64,000 nucleotides of DNA. Source: Pseudobdellovibrionaceae bacterium. Its GTDB lineage: Bacteria > Bdellovibrionota > Bdellovibrionia > Bdellovibrionales > JAMPXM01. Below, piece by piece: positions 1 to 8,644 of the stretch. The stretch's first letter is position 1. The number at the start of each line of letters is the position of its first letter. Made by a program: the position numbers and the translations under genes. Where the stretch lies: contig JAJTYM010000010.1 in the NCBI GenBank assembly GCA_021463345.1, positions 1 through 64,000 of the forward strand, written 5' to 3'. The notes under the pieces are model-generated. The model was not told where the DNA came from and searched no databases. It was given only the letters and a program-made list of their open reading frames with translations.

Positions 1-92
1 AGCGTTTCGTGACTGAGTCTGCGGGCGTCCTGTTTCTTCATAAAGACAGCATACACCCTCTCACGGCTTATGTGAACTTACTTATGAACTGA

Positions 93-375
93 TTAGTAAG
101 CATGGTCAAAGTTGTAGCGTTCTTCCGCTAATCTTTTCTCAGTTTCATAGGTCGCATTCAGTCTCCGTAAGAGTGCTGTCAACTCTTCGGGACTCATGTG
201 TTTGTAATGTTTTGCGGGGTATCTGTTCCATGTAATTTTGCCAAATCAGAGTCATCAGTGAAAACGCCTTCCACTGCCGAGCCAAAAAGATAAGTCGTTT
301 TTGGCGTATTTCACGGTCGTTCTTGGCCCGGGTGACCGCCAAACGTTGGCTGGGTTCTTTTGAAGGACTCGCCAT
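93..375 (-). pseudogene. possible frameshifted small gene in a lower-GC stretch
   Basis: Two minus-strand frames together read like one small basic and acidic protein of roughly 95-105 residues. The first frame runs from an ATG at 375 to near 238 and contains RQKRLIFLARQWKAF. The second runs from near 238 to the TAA at 93-95 and contains HMSPEELTALLRRLN and then KRLAEERYNFDHAY. Neither frame is convincing alone, and the switch falls at a short A-run near 235-240. The DNA is visibly richer in A/T than the rest of the window, so this may be a remnant of acquired DNA. I do not recognise a family. An indel error or two unrelated random frames remain possible. Confidence 0.3.
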
Positions 376-608
376 CCCGTCGGCGGATTCGCTCTTTCCC
401 AGTCATTGAGGTCCGTTTCCGCTCCGTCTGCCTTCACTTCCGTCCCACCGATTTCGAATGAAACCCGCTTGAACCGCCTGAATTCTCATGGCCCTGGGAT
501 TGCTACCCACGATGCCTTGCTTGAGACAGGCGGTCTGAGCGGCTTTTAGAGGCTTGCGAGGGGCCTGGTCGCCGGCAGAGTGCCGATGTTCGTCACCGAG
601 GTGGAGAT

Positions 609-2261
609 ATGAGACGTCAGTTTTTCGTCCTGACTCTATTGGCCGCGCAGGTGGCTTGGGCCGGGTTTGAGGCCGAGCCCGCGATACGCAAGGCCTACGA
701 CCACATCGTCTTCAAGTATCTCACGCCGTATCGGTACCAAAAGAAGATCGCCGACCTCACGGAACCCTTCGTCGCCATCCATGAAGAGAGCGACGGCAAG
801 AGGAACGAAATGCGCCTGCTCCATCATGGGGCCGCTGCCATGTACAAGCGCCTTGAGATGATGGATCGGGCGAGGACCTCCATCGAGATGGAGTATTTCA
901 TCTACAGCCCGAACAAGCGGAAGCCGAAACCCACCGAGGTGGAATACGAGGTCGCGACCAAGATCATCAACAACAAACTGATCGAGAAAGCCATTCAGGG
1001 CGTCAAGGTCCGCCTGCTCGTCGACGGCTCGGTCACGGTCTGGCAATTCAACGACGACTACGCTTCCGCGTCCAAAGAAGCGGTCCGTCGGGGCGGCGGC
1101 GATCCGAAGAACTTCCAGGTGCGTTATTACAACGTGGGCCGCATGACCGGGAAATATTCGCAGTTCCGCTCGCACCGGAAGCTGCTCGTGATCGACGATC
1201 AGGAGGCGGTCACGGGCGGCCGGAACATCGAAGACAAATATTTCGACCTCGATCACCAGTACAATTTCCTCGACAGGGACATCTGGGTCAGGGGCAGCGT
1301 CGTGGCTCCGATGCGGGCGAGCTTCGACGCGTTTTGGAACGCGGGCGTCACTTGGGAGTCAAGGGAGGCGAAACCGCCACGGCTCCTGACGGCGCTCTCC
1401 AAAAAATCGAGGGAGAAGCGCGCGGCGCGCCTGCGGGCGGCGGCGGGCTTCACGGTGTACACGGATCATGACCGCGCGATCGAAGCGAGGATCCGCGAAC
1501 TCGGTGAGCGGCTTTACGGCGCCTCGGAGGCGCACGCCTGCCCGAAGGCGGTTTTCGTGTCGGATCGCCCGCTCGATTCGGTGCTCGCCCGCTGGTGCAT
1601 CAACGGCAAGTTCTGCCGAAACGGTTACAAGGAGTCGTACCGCTTCGTGGAGCGCGCTTTGGGCGAATACATCAGCCGGTTGACGAGCGAGGATGAACTC
1701 GTCGTCGATTCGCCGTATTTCATGCTGAACACGCGGTCTGGGTCCCTGCTCAAGCGGCTCAGCGGGGACAAAGTGAAGATGACGGTTTTCACGAACAGCC
1801 TTGGGTCGACCGACGCCGTGTATGTTTCTTCCGCCTGGTACCACGAGGTTCACGAACTCGTTCGGGTCGGGGTGAAGGCTTACGTCCACGGATCGAAAGC
1901 CGAGCCGGGTTACCCCACGATCGATGAGAGTGTCTCCAGGGCCCGTTGGGGGACGCATTCCAAGACACTGGTCTTCGGCGACGACGCGTTCTTCGTCGGC
2001 ACTTACAACATCGACAACCGTTCGAGTTTTTACAACGCCGAGATGGGCCTGATCTGCGAGGGCTCCAAGGCGCTGGCCGCGGACGTACGGGAGAACATCC
2101 TGTCGCGCTTGAGGAACTCCGCTTACCGCGTCGAGAGCGCCGACGCGGCCATCGGCGCCGACGGCCGGAGGGGCGACGCGCTCGGCGGCGCCAGCGAGAA
2201 ACAGCGCAAGCTGATGGACGCCATCCGCGTGCCGGTGGAGATGCTGCAGTTCCTGATGTGA
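609..2261 (+). CDS. secreted phospholipase D / cardiolipin synthase-like protein
   Basis: This 550-residue protein belongs to the phospholipase D superfamily, which cleaves or transfers phosphatidyl groups through a phospho-histidine intermediate. Residues 1-18 form a signal peptide ending in AWA, so it should act outside the cytoplasm. Two HKD-type motifs are visible: HRKLLVID starting at His189 and followed by GGRNIEDKY, and HSKTLVFGDD starting at His450 and followed by GTYNIDNRSS. Two such half-sites are the usual arrangement for this family. An RBS-like GGTGGAGAT precedes the ATG. folE follows 89 bp downstream on the same strand but has its own RBS. Lipid phosphodiesterase and cardiolipin synthase are both possible; the signal peptide favours a secreted or periplasmic lipase role. 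Confidence 0.85.
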   Translation: MRRQFFVLTLLAAQVAWAGFEAEPAIRKAYDHIVFKYLTPYRYQKKIADLTEPFVAIHEESDGKRNEMRLLHHGAAAMYKRLEMMDRARTSIEMEYFIYSPNKRKPKPTEVEYEVATKIINNKLIEKAIQGVKVRLLVDGSVTVWQFNDDYASASKEAVRRGGGDPKNFQVRYYNVGRMTGKYSQFRSHRKLLVIDDQEAVTGGRNIEDKYFDLDHQYNFLDRDIWVRGSVVAPMRASFDAFWNAGVTWESREAKPPRLLTALSKKSREKRAARLRAAAGFTVYTDHDRAIEARIRELGERLYGASEAHACPKAVFVSDRPLDSVLARWCINGKFCRNGYKESYRFVERALGEYISRLTSEDELVVDSPYFMLNTRSGSLLKRLSGDKVKMTVFTNSLGSTDAVYVSSAWYHEVHELVRVGVKAYVHGSKAEPGYPTIDESVSRARWGTHSKTLVFGDDAFFVGTYNIDNRSSFYNAEMGLICEGSKALAADVRENILSRLRNSAYRVESADAAIGADGRRGDALGGASEKQRKLMDAIRVPVEMLQFLM

Positions 2262-2350
2262 GATCCGGGACTGGCGTTTGGCGGCGGATTGCTGTAAGGT
2301 CCCTGCCTACCGTCCCGCGCCTTTGGCCGTTCGACGGGAGGAGGCCCCGT

Positions 2351-3019
2351 ATGACGAAAGACGCCCGCCTGGCGACGAAGGCCATTCTCGCCAACGTTAC
2401 GCCGACGCCCGTGATCGACAACGGATTGAGCGAAGAGCAAAAGATCGAAGCGATCGCCAAAAATTTCAAGGAGATCCTGACGACGCTCGGCCTTGACCTC
2501 TCGAACGACAGCCTTCAGGACAGCCCCAAGCGGATCGCAAAGATGTACGTGCGCGAGGTCTTCAAGGGGCTCAACGATGAGCACTTCCCCAAGATCACCG
2601 TGATAGAGAACGATATGGCGTACGATCAGATGATCGTCGTCCGGGACGTCACGATCCTCTCGACGTGCGAGCATCACTTCGTGACGATCGATGGCAAAGC
2701 CACGATCGCCTATATACCGGGCAAGAAGGTCATCGGCCTGTCCAAAATCAACCGCATCGCCGACTTCTTCTCGCGCCGCCCGCAGGTGCAGGAGCGTTTG
2801 ACCAAGCAGGTCGCGGATTGCCTTTGCCAGATCCTCGGCACCGACAACGTCGCCGTGCACATCAACGCCCGGCATTACTGCGTGATCTCGCGCGGAGTGC
2901 AGGACGCGCGGAGCACGACGATCACCTCGGATCTGCGGGGGGACTTCAAGAGGCGTGTCGAGACCCGAAACGAGTTCCTGAGCCACTGCACGACGAAAAC
3001 CCTGGGCCTCGAGCTCTGA
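2351..3019 (+). CDS. folE: GTP cyclohydrolase I
   Basis: FolE converts GTP to 7,8-dihydroneopterin triphosphate, the first step to folate; the product also feeds queuosine synthesis, and queF lies later in the window. The 222-residue length is normal for the family. The zinc site is visible as CEHHF (Cys106) and the HYC motif ending at Cys177, with the family motif GLSKINRI between them. The frame is open further upstream inside the phospholipase gene, but the ATG at 2351 follows GGGAGGAGG at good spacing and matches the usual N-terminus, so it is taken as the start. Confidence 0.96.
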   Translation: MTKDARLATKAILANVTPTPVIDNGLSEEQKIEAIAKNFKEILTTLGLDLSNDSLQDSPKRIAKMYVREVFKGLNDEHFPKITVIENDMAYDQMIVVRDVTILSTCEHHFVTIDGKATIAYIPGKKVIGLSKINRIADFFSRRPQVQERLTKQVADCLCQILGTDNVAVHINARHYCVISRGVQDARSTTITSDLRGDFKRRVETRNEFLSHCTTKTLGLEL

Positions 3020-3116
3020 TGCGGACTCAAAACCCGCATGAGGCGGTTCCATGCGAAGGCGTTCCCGCTCCGGCGCCTGGGTCCGGCTTGAGTTCGGGCG
3101 TCTTGGCCCTCGTTCG

Positions 3117-4682
3117 TCAGAAGACGGCGATCAAGCTCAGTGCGTGCGCGCGGACCCAATCGCCGGCGAGATAATAGTAGCCGGCGTCCCCGGCGCAAGC
3201 GCCCCAGGAGTTTTTCGCGATGAAGTAGCCTCCGCCGTCGGCCTCCGGCGCGCTGGGCGGCAACAAATGGTTCGGGACCCAGCCGGTGAGCGCCATCGCG
3301 TGGGCGCCGTCGGCGCGTTCGCGGCTCCGCCCGGTCGCCGCCGGCACGAAACCGTCGTCACCGACGTTCGCGAACGAAGGCGGGACGAGAGCCGTCATGA
3401 CGACCGGCACGCCCGCGCGCAGAAGTTGGCGGGCGGCTAGCAGCCCGGCATCGGGATCGGCGGCGTCGAAAACCAACGCCAGGCCGTTCACGCCGACCGG
3501 GGTCGCCGCCGTCATCGGCGCGTCATATCCGCAGTAACGGTTCGTCCCGACGGTCACGCATAGCATGCGGCCCTGGTGATTCGTCTCCGAGCAGTGGCGG
3601 CCTTGGTAGCGCTCGCACGTTCCGGCGTACCCTCGCGACTGGCCGAGGGTCTCCGTGCGCGCGTAGCCCGGGTTGTAGGACCAGACATCCTCGAAGTGGA
3701 AGCGGTAGCCGGCGAGTCGGTTTCGGCCGGAGGTGAGCAGAGGGGCGAGTCCTTCGCCGAAATCGCCGGGGCTGCGGAACCAGCGCATGTGCATCGCGTT
3801 CAGCAGATGCTGCTCGGAGAGATTGGCGTAACGCCGCTCGCGGCGCGCGACGCGGGATTCGAGCGCCGCGGTGAGCGCGAACGCGACCGAACTCGCGCGC
3901 GCGCCCTGGTTGCGCACGCAGGTGTTGGCCGGCTTCAGCGCCCAGTCCGCCGTTTTGAGGAGCCCGAGCGGGTGAGCGCCGCAGCGGCGGCCGGTTTGGT
4001 CGCCGTCGTTGCCCTCGCCGATCGCCCCGGAACCCTCCTCGGCGGAACAGTCCCCGTAGGAGCGGGGGACGCGGGCGCCGCCGTCCCTGCCGTGCAGGGA
4101 ATCCAGGCGGGCGAGGAGCATCGCATTGAGCATCTTGAGCTCGGACTCGGAGATCGTGGCCGAGTCGATGGAGAGCAGATCCGTCGCTTCGGGAACGCTG
4201 ACGGCGAGCAGGTCACGCAGCATGCGCTGGTTGCCGGCCGAACCAACGATTTGCTTTGCGCCCGTCAGCTCCCGCAACGCGCCTTCTTTGCCGATGAGGC
4301 TGCGCCGCAGGGTTTCCCCCCGTTGGTCGCGTATGGGGAAGGGGATGTCGCCGGCGCCCTGGATCGAGAGCACCTGCTGGACCAAGTCGGGACGCGCCGG
4401 CGCAAGCGCCAGCCTGGCGAAATCCTCGAGCCGGCGCGTTTCCTCGTCGCGCGCGTCGGTCTCGGCGGGCGCGCGCGACGGCACGTCGAGGACCAGAGAG
4501 CCGTCGCGGAAGCGATTCTCGAATTCGATCGGTCCGGCGAGCCGCGAGAGGCGGGGGATCGGGTCGGTCGCCGGGCCGAACGCGTTCTCGGTGGCATAGA
4601 GCGTTTTTTCGCCCTGGGCCGTGGCGAACGGCATGGACGAGAGAACGAGAGCTGCGAAGGCGGTCAGGGCGGGATGGTTCAT
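3117..4682 (-). CDS. secreted papain-like (C1A) protein with Cys-to-Ser active site
   Basis: The 521-residue product starts with a signal peptide (cleavage near ATAQ, residue 23) and has an N-terminal region of about 230 residues with no recognised fold. The C-terminal half follows the papain pattern: NQGARASSVAFA matches the active-site helix NQGSCGSCWAF, GAHAMALTGW supplies the histidine and KNSWG the asparagine. The nucleophile position is Ser265 rather than Cys, and the neighbouring disulfide Cys is also absent. Several other cysteines suggest an extracytoplasmic, disulfide-bonded protein. It may be an inactive pseudo-protease, a binding protein or an unusual serine-type variant. It lies downstream of korB, separated by a possible terminator. 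Confidence 0.8.
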   Translation of the reverse strand: MNHPALTAFAALVLSSMPFATAQGEKTLYATENAFGPATDPIPRLSRLAGPIEFENRFRDGSLVLDVPSRAPAETDARDEETRRLEDFARLALAPARPDLVQQVLSIQGAGDIPFPIRDQRGETLRRSLIGKEGALRELTGAKQIVGSAGNQRMLRDLLAVSVPEATDLLSIDSATISESELKMLNAMLLARLDSLHGRDGGARVPRSYGDCSAEEGSGAIGEGNDGDQTGRRCGAHPLGLLKTADWALKPANTCVRNQGARASSVAFALTAALESRVARRERRYANLSEQHLLNAMHMRWFRSPGDFGEGLAPLLTSGRNRLAGYRFHFEDVWSYNPGYARTETLGQSRGYAGTCERYQGRHCSETNHQGRMLCVTVGTNRYCGYDAPMTAATPVGVNGLALVFDAADPDAGLLAARQLLRAGVPVVMTALVPPSFANVGDDGFVPAATGRSRERADGAHAMALTGWVPNHLLPPSAPEADGGGYFIAKNSWGACAGDAGYYYLAGDWVRAHALSLIAVF

Positions 4683-4797
4683 GGCTCCCCCGGTCGGTTG
4701 GATCGCGGGCCCCGCGGGCCCGCGCCAGAAGATCCCTTCATGGGATGGGAGGAGTCAAAATGAGCGTGTGTGGAAATTGTGTGTAAGCGGCGAAACA

Positions 4798-4815
4798 AAG
4801 CGGCTCGCGCCGCTT
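4798..4815 (-). terminator. possible terminator after korAB
   Basis: AAGCGGC and GCCGCTT form a 7-bp stem around a four-base loop. On the minus strand it is followed by a short T-rich run (TGTTTC). It sits just downstream of the korB stop and before the next minus-strand gene. The T tract is weak. Confidence 0.4.
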
Positions 4816-4821
4816 CGTCGC

Positions 4822-5862
4822 TCACCTGTAGTCGTCGAGGATTCGCCGCAGGACTTCACGGGGCGGGCGGGCTTCGTCATCCGTGAGGAACGCGAGCGGT
4901 TTTTCCGTGAGGTTCAGGGTTTCCGTGAGCGTTTCCCGCGCGTGCCCCGCGTCGACGTAAAACAGGCCGGTGAGGATCTCGCCCGCTTCGCGGGCGGCGC
5001 GAAGGAGGGAGATCGCGGCCGTGCCGTCTCGAACGTCGTGGGCGCGCGAATCGAGTTTGCGCAGCGTGAGCTTCGAGCCGTCCTCCATGTCGACCGTTTC
5101 GGTCGCGCCTTCGGCGTAGTCCACCGTCTTTTCCTCGAAGCCGTGCACGAAGCCGAGCTCCTGCAGGATGACGTTGTGTTCTTTCACCTCGGCGAAGCTC
5201 TTGCGCGAACCTTCGTGGTTGGCGAAGGTGATGCAAGGCGAGACCACGTCGATGAACGCCGTGCCGTTGTGTTTGAGCGCGGCCATCAAGAGCGGCACGA
5301 GTTGTTTGGCGTCGCCCGAGAACGAACGGGCCACGAACGTGCAGCCCAGATCGATCGCCATCGAGCAGAGATCGATCGTCGAGAACGGGTTCAGCCTGCC
5401 CGATTTCTGTTTCGCGCCGAAGTCGGCCGTCGCCGAGAACTGCCCTTTGGTGAGGCCGTAGACGCCGTTGTTGGCGACGATATAGGCGATCGGGAGGTTG
5501 CGGCGCACGAGGTGAGCGAAGCCGCTGAGCCCGATGCTCGCGGTGTCGCCGTCCCCGGAGACGCCGATCATGATCAGGTTGCGGTTGGCGGCCTTGGCTC
5601 CCGTCGCGCACGGGGCCATGCGCCCGTGGATCGAATTGAGGCCCGAGGCGCGCGACAGCCAATACCCCGGCGTCTTCGACGAGCAGCCGATGCCCGACAT
5701 CTTGGCGACGTCGTACGGGTCGATGCCGCTTTGGAAGAAGGCGGAGACGATGTGGTTGGAGATGCTGTCGTGGCCGCAGCCGGTGCAAAGCGTGGATTTC
5801 CCGCCGCTGTATTCGCCTCGTGAAAGCCCGAGGCGGTTGACGGTCGCAGGTGTCGTGCTCAT
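4822..5862 (-). CDS. korB: 2-oxoacid:ferredoxin oxidoreductase, beta subunit
   Basis: This 346-residue subunit binds thiamine diphosphate and an iron-sulfur cluster in the enzyme that oxidises 2-oxoacids to acyl-CoA while reducing ferredoxin. CTGCGHDS near residue 30 and the following CSSK supply cluster ligands. GDGDTASIG, followed about 20 residues later by NNGVYGLTKGQ, is the thiamine diphosphate and Mg site. The ATG at 5862 overlaps the korA stop by 4 bp (ATGA), so the subunits are translationally coupled; the longer open frame upstream is a shadow of korA. Substrate is probably 2-oxoglutarate, but this family is hard to assign between 2-oxoglutarate and other 2-oxoacids. No ferredoxin gene is adjacent. 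Confidence 0.9.
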   Translation of the reverse strand: MSTTPATVNRLGLSRGEYSGGKSTLCTGCGHDSISNHIVSAFFQSGIDPYDVAKMSGIGCSSKTPGYWLSRASGLNSIHGRMAPCATGAKAANRNLIMIGVSGDGDTASIGLSGFAHLVRRNLPIAYIVANNGVYGLTKGQFSATADFGAKQKSGRLNPFSTIDLCSMAIDLGCTFVARSFSGDAKQLVPLLMAALKHNGTAFIDVVSPCITFANHEGSRKSFAEVKEHNVILQELGFVHGFEEKTVDYAEGATETVDMEDGSKLTLRKLDSRAHDVRDGTAAISLLRAAREAGEILTGLFYVDAGHARETLTETLNLTEKPLAFLTDDEARPPREVLRRILDDYR

Positions 5863-7703
5863 TTGCTCACCCCTTCCATGGCGAAGATCGGCCCAGCGAT
5901 GTGGGGCGCGGTGATGGGCAGGCCGTCGTAGTGGCGGACGCTCCGCATTTTCACCGCGTGGGCGGGGAATTCCGCCCTCAGGATGTCGAGCATCTGGCCG
6001 TCGCGGTTCTGCTCGACGACGTAGATGCGGTCGTGCGCGGCGATGAACCCTTCGACGTCCTCGTTGAACGGCAGCGCGCGCAGGCGCAGGTAGTTCGTGT
6101 CGACGCCGTTCCCCCGCAGGATGTCGCGGGCTTCGCGCATAGGCATGTTCGTCGAGCCGAAGGCGATGATGCCGGCCTCGGCGCCAGGCGTCCGATCGAT
6201 GATCGGCGCCGGGACCACGCCGCGGGCCGTGTTCCATTTTTTGACGAGGCGGTCGACGACCTCCCGGTACTGCGGGCTGCTTTCGGTGTATTGCGCGTGT
6301 TTGTTGTGGCCGGAGCCGCGCGTGAGGAAGGCGGCTTTGTCGTCGCGGGTGCCCGGCAGAGTGCGCCAGCCGATGCCGTCGCCGTCGACGTCCTCGTAGC
6401 GGCTGTATTTCGGCAGTTTCGCCAGGGCGGCGGCGTCCAGGACCTTGCCGCGATCGAAGGGCTTCTCCGGGTACTTGAACTCATCGCCGATCCAGACGTT
6501 CATTCCGAGATCGAGATCGCTCAGGACCAGGACGAGCGTCTGCAGGCGTTCGGCGACGTCGAAAGCGGTCATGCCGAACTCGAAACATTCCTCCACGGTC
6601 CCTGGCAGCAGCAGGACGTGTTTGGTGTCGCCGTGCGAGAGCGTGTACGCGCCCAGGATGTCCCCCTGGGCCGTGCGGGTGGGCATGCCGGTCGAGGGGC
6701 CCACGCGCTGGACGTCCCAGATCACCCCCGGGATTTCGGCGTAGTAAAAGAGGCCCGCCGCCTCGCCCATGAGAGAAACGCCCGGGCCCGACGTGCAGGT
6801 CATGGCGCGCGCGCCCGCCCACGAGGCGCCGGCCACCATGGTGATCGCGGCGAGCTCGTCCTCGGCCTGAACGATCGCGAAGGTGTTTTTACCGCGCGGG
6901 TCTTTGCGGTGCTTTTCGGCCAGAGCGATGAACGTCTCGGCGAGCGAACTCGAGGGCGTGATCGGGTACCAAGACATGAACGTGCAGCCGCCGAAAATCA
7001 TGCCGATCGCCGCCGCCGCGTTGCCCTCGATGAGGATCTTGCCCCGGTTCTCGCTCATTTCGGAGACGGCGAACGGAAAGTGGCCCTGGAGGCGGTCGAT
7101 CGCGTACTGGCGGCCGATTTCGAGCGCCTTGAAGTTGCTCTCGAGGACCTTCGCTTTGTCCCTGAACTGGTCCCGGATCGTGGAGACGAGCGCGTCCCAT
7201 TCGACGCGCAAGAGCTCGCCGAGGATGCCGACGTAGACCATGTTCACGAGGAGTTTTTTGAGTTTGATCGCGTCGGTCGCCTGGTCGACGAGCTCGCGGA
7301 AGTTGACGCCGATGTTCCGGGTGTCGTCGCGCAAGGCGCTCGCGTCGATCTTGATCTCGGCGTTGTAGAGGAAGACGCCGCCGGGTTTCACCTTTTTCAT
7401 GTCGTCGAGGGCCGTCTGCGGGTTCATTGCGACGACGATGTCGACGTCTTCGCGGCGGGCGGTGTAGCCGTCTTTGTTCACGCGGATGGTGAACCAGGTC
7501 GGCAAGCCCGCGATGTTCGACGGAAAGAGGTTCTTGCCGCCGACGGGCACTCCCATGCGGAAGATCGCCTTGAGCAGGATGTTGTTGGCCGATTGGCTGC
7601 CGCTCCCGTTGACGGTCGCGATCTCGATCACGCAGTCGTTGACCGTTTGGGAAGCGGCCTGAACCGCAACGGTCGACGGCCGCGCGGCGGTGGTTGTTTC
7701 CAT
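5859..7703 (-). CDS. korA: 2-oxoacid:ferredoxin oxidoreductase, alpha subunit (gamma-alpha fusion)
   Basis: The 614-residue product carries an N-terminal gamma domain (roughly 25-220, with GSGSQSANNILLKA and the GLPTWFTIRV segment). The alpha domain follows, with GNAAAAIG, FMSWYPITPSSSLAE and TSGPGVSLMGEA. The fused gamma-alpha plan plus a separate beta subunit is the two-gene form of 2-oxoglutarate/pyruvate:ferredoxin oxidoreductase. The ATG at 7703 is chosen because family homology begins shortly after it and the upstream frame is low-complexity. It is the first gene of the korA-korB unit. The product should be cytoplasmic and oxygen-sensitive, delivering electrons to ferredoxin. The pair plausibly handles 2-oxoglutarate made from histidine and glutamate. 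Confidence 0.9.
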   Translation of the reverse strand: METTTAARPSTVAVQAASQTVNDCVIEIATVNGSGSQSANNILLKAIFRMGVPVGGKNLFPSNIAGLPTWFTIRVNKDGYTARREDVDIVVAMNPQTALDDMKKVKPGGVFLYNAEIKIDASALRDDTRNIGVNFRELVDQATDAIKLKKLLVNMVYVGILGELLRVEWDALVSTIRDQFRDKAKVLESNFKALEIGRQYAIDRLQGHFPFAVSEMSENRGKILIEGNAAAAIGMIFGGCTFMSWYPITPSSSLAETFIALAEKHRKDPRGKNTFAIVQAEDELAAITMVAGASWAGARAMTCTSGPGVSLMGEAAGLFYYAEIPGVIWDVQRVGPSTGMPTRTAQGDILGAYTLSHGDTKHVLLLPGTVEECFEFGMTAFDVAERLQTLVLVLSDLDLGMNVWIGDEFKYPEKPFDRGKVLDAAALAKLPKYSRYEDVDGDGIGWRTLPGTRDDKAAFLTRGSGHNKHAQYTESSPQYREVVDRLVKKWNTARGVVPAPIIDRTPGAEAGIIAFGSTNMPMREARDILRGNGVDTNYLRLRALPFNEDVEGFIAAHDRIYVVEQNRDGQMLDILRAEFPAHAVKMRSVRHYDGLPITAPHIAGPIFAMEGVSK

Positions 7704-7831
7704 GGGTGACGCCTTCTTGCTTGGGTTTTGACGGAACGCCAGATTAGCCCTCGGAAGACAGGGCGTCAAAAGGCGCGAAAAGAGAGAAGGCGGGGGCAAG
7801 GGCACGGCCCGTAGCGTCATGGTCGCGTCGT

Positions 7832-8644
7832 TCAGTCTTCGGCCTCGTCCTCGTCGGGCCCGAAGGGCAGGCGGGCCTCGATCGGAACCGGTTCTTGGCG
7901 TGGCTGCTCGCTCAACTCGCCCTCGGGGCGGAACGCGGCCGGATTGATGCGTGTGACGAACTCTTTGTAACGTGCGTAGATGAGATCGATCGGCCCCGGC
8001 GGGTGGACCGGGCCGACATGGATGGTCAATACGCCGGGTTTGGCGAAAAAACGCCCCTTCGGCCACAATTCCGTCGTTCCCTCCAGGTACAGAAACAGGA
8101 GCGGCGTCGTGGTTTTCTCGGAGAACAGGCTCACTCCCCGTTTGAATTCCTGGATGTAGCCGTCCTTTGAACGCGTGCCCTCGGGGAAAATGATCAACCA
8201 TATGCGTTCGAGGTTCCTGAGCAGCGTGACGCAGAGCTCGACGGCTTCGCCTTTTTTATCTTTGCGGTCGATCGGGATCGCGCCGAGGCAGTGCTTGGAG
8301 AAGAAAGTGAACAGGGGGTTGGTGAAAAAGTAGTCTTTCGCCGCCGCTATGTACACGTCCATCCAGTAGCGGAACGGGATCGCGGCGGCGATGGCGACCG
8401 CGTCGAGGTGGCTCGAATGGTTGGCGATCACGAGCAGGCGCGGGTAGTTCTTGTAGATCTCGTGGAAGTCGCCCCTGACCTTCAGGCGTATGTACATGCG
8501 GAAAAACCACTGCTTGAGAATGACCGACCAGATCCAGCGGAGGACGATGCTGTTGAGATCGAGGTGGCGGGTGAACAGCGGCAGGTGCTTCAGGTAGACC
8601 GGGAGCCTCATCCACTGCTCGTTCTCGTAGTCCCAGTCCTTCAT
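7832..8644 (-). CDS. plsC: 1-acyl-sn-glycerol-3-phosphate acyltransferase family protein
   Basis: The 270-residue enzyme belongs to the PlsC family, which adds an acyl chain to lysophosphatidic acid at the membrane to make phosphatidic acid. The catalytic motif HSSHLD (His76 to Asp81, H-X4-D) and the substrate motif FPEGTRS near residue 150 are both present. The start ATG overlaps the cdsA stop by 4 bp, so plsC and cdsA are translationally coupled. This fits the pathway, because CdsA consumes phosphatidic acid. The C-terminal 30 residues are Pro/Glu/Asp-rich and end in an acidic tail. The adjacent longer frame read through from the cdsA region is a shadow. Confidence 0.92.
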   Translation of the reverse strand: MKDWDYENEQWMRLPVYLKHLPLFTRHLDLNSIVLRWIWSVILKQWFFRMYIRLKVRGDFHEIYKNYPRLLVIANHSSHLDAVAIAAAIPFRYWMDVYIAAAKDYFFTNPLFTFFSKHCLGAIPIDRKDKKGEAVELCVTLLRNLERIWLIIFPEGTRSKDGYIQEFKRGVSLFSEKTTTPLLFLYLEGTTELWPKGRFFAKPGVLTIHVGPVHPPGPIDLIYARYKEFVTRINPAAFRPEGELSEQPRQEPVPIEARLPFGPDEDEAED

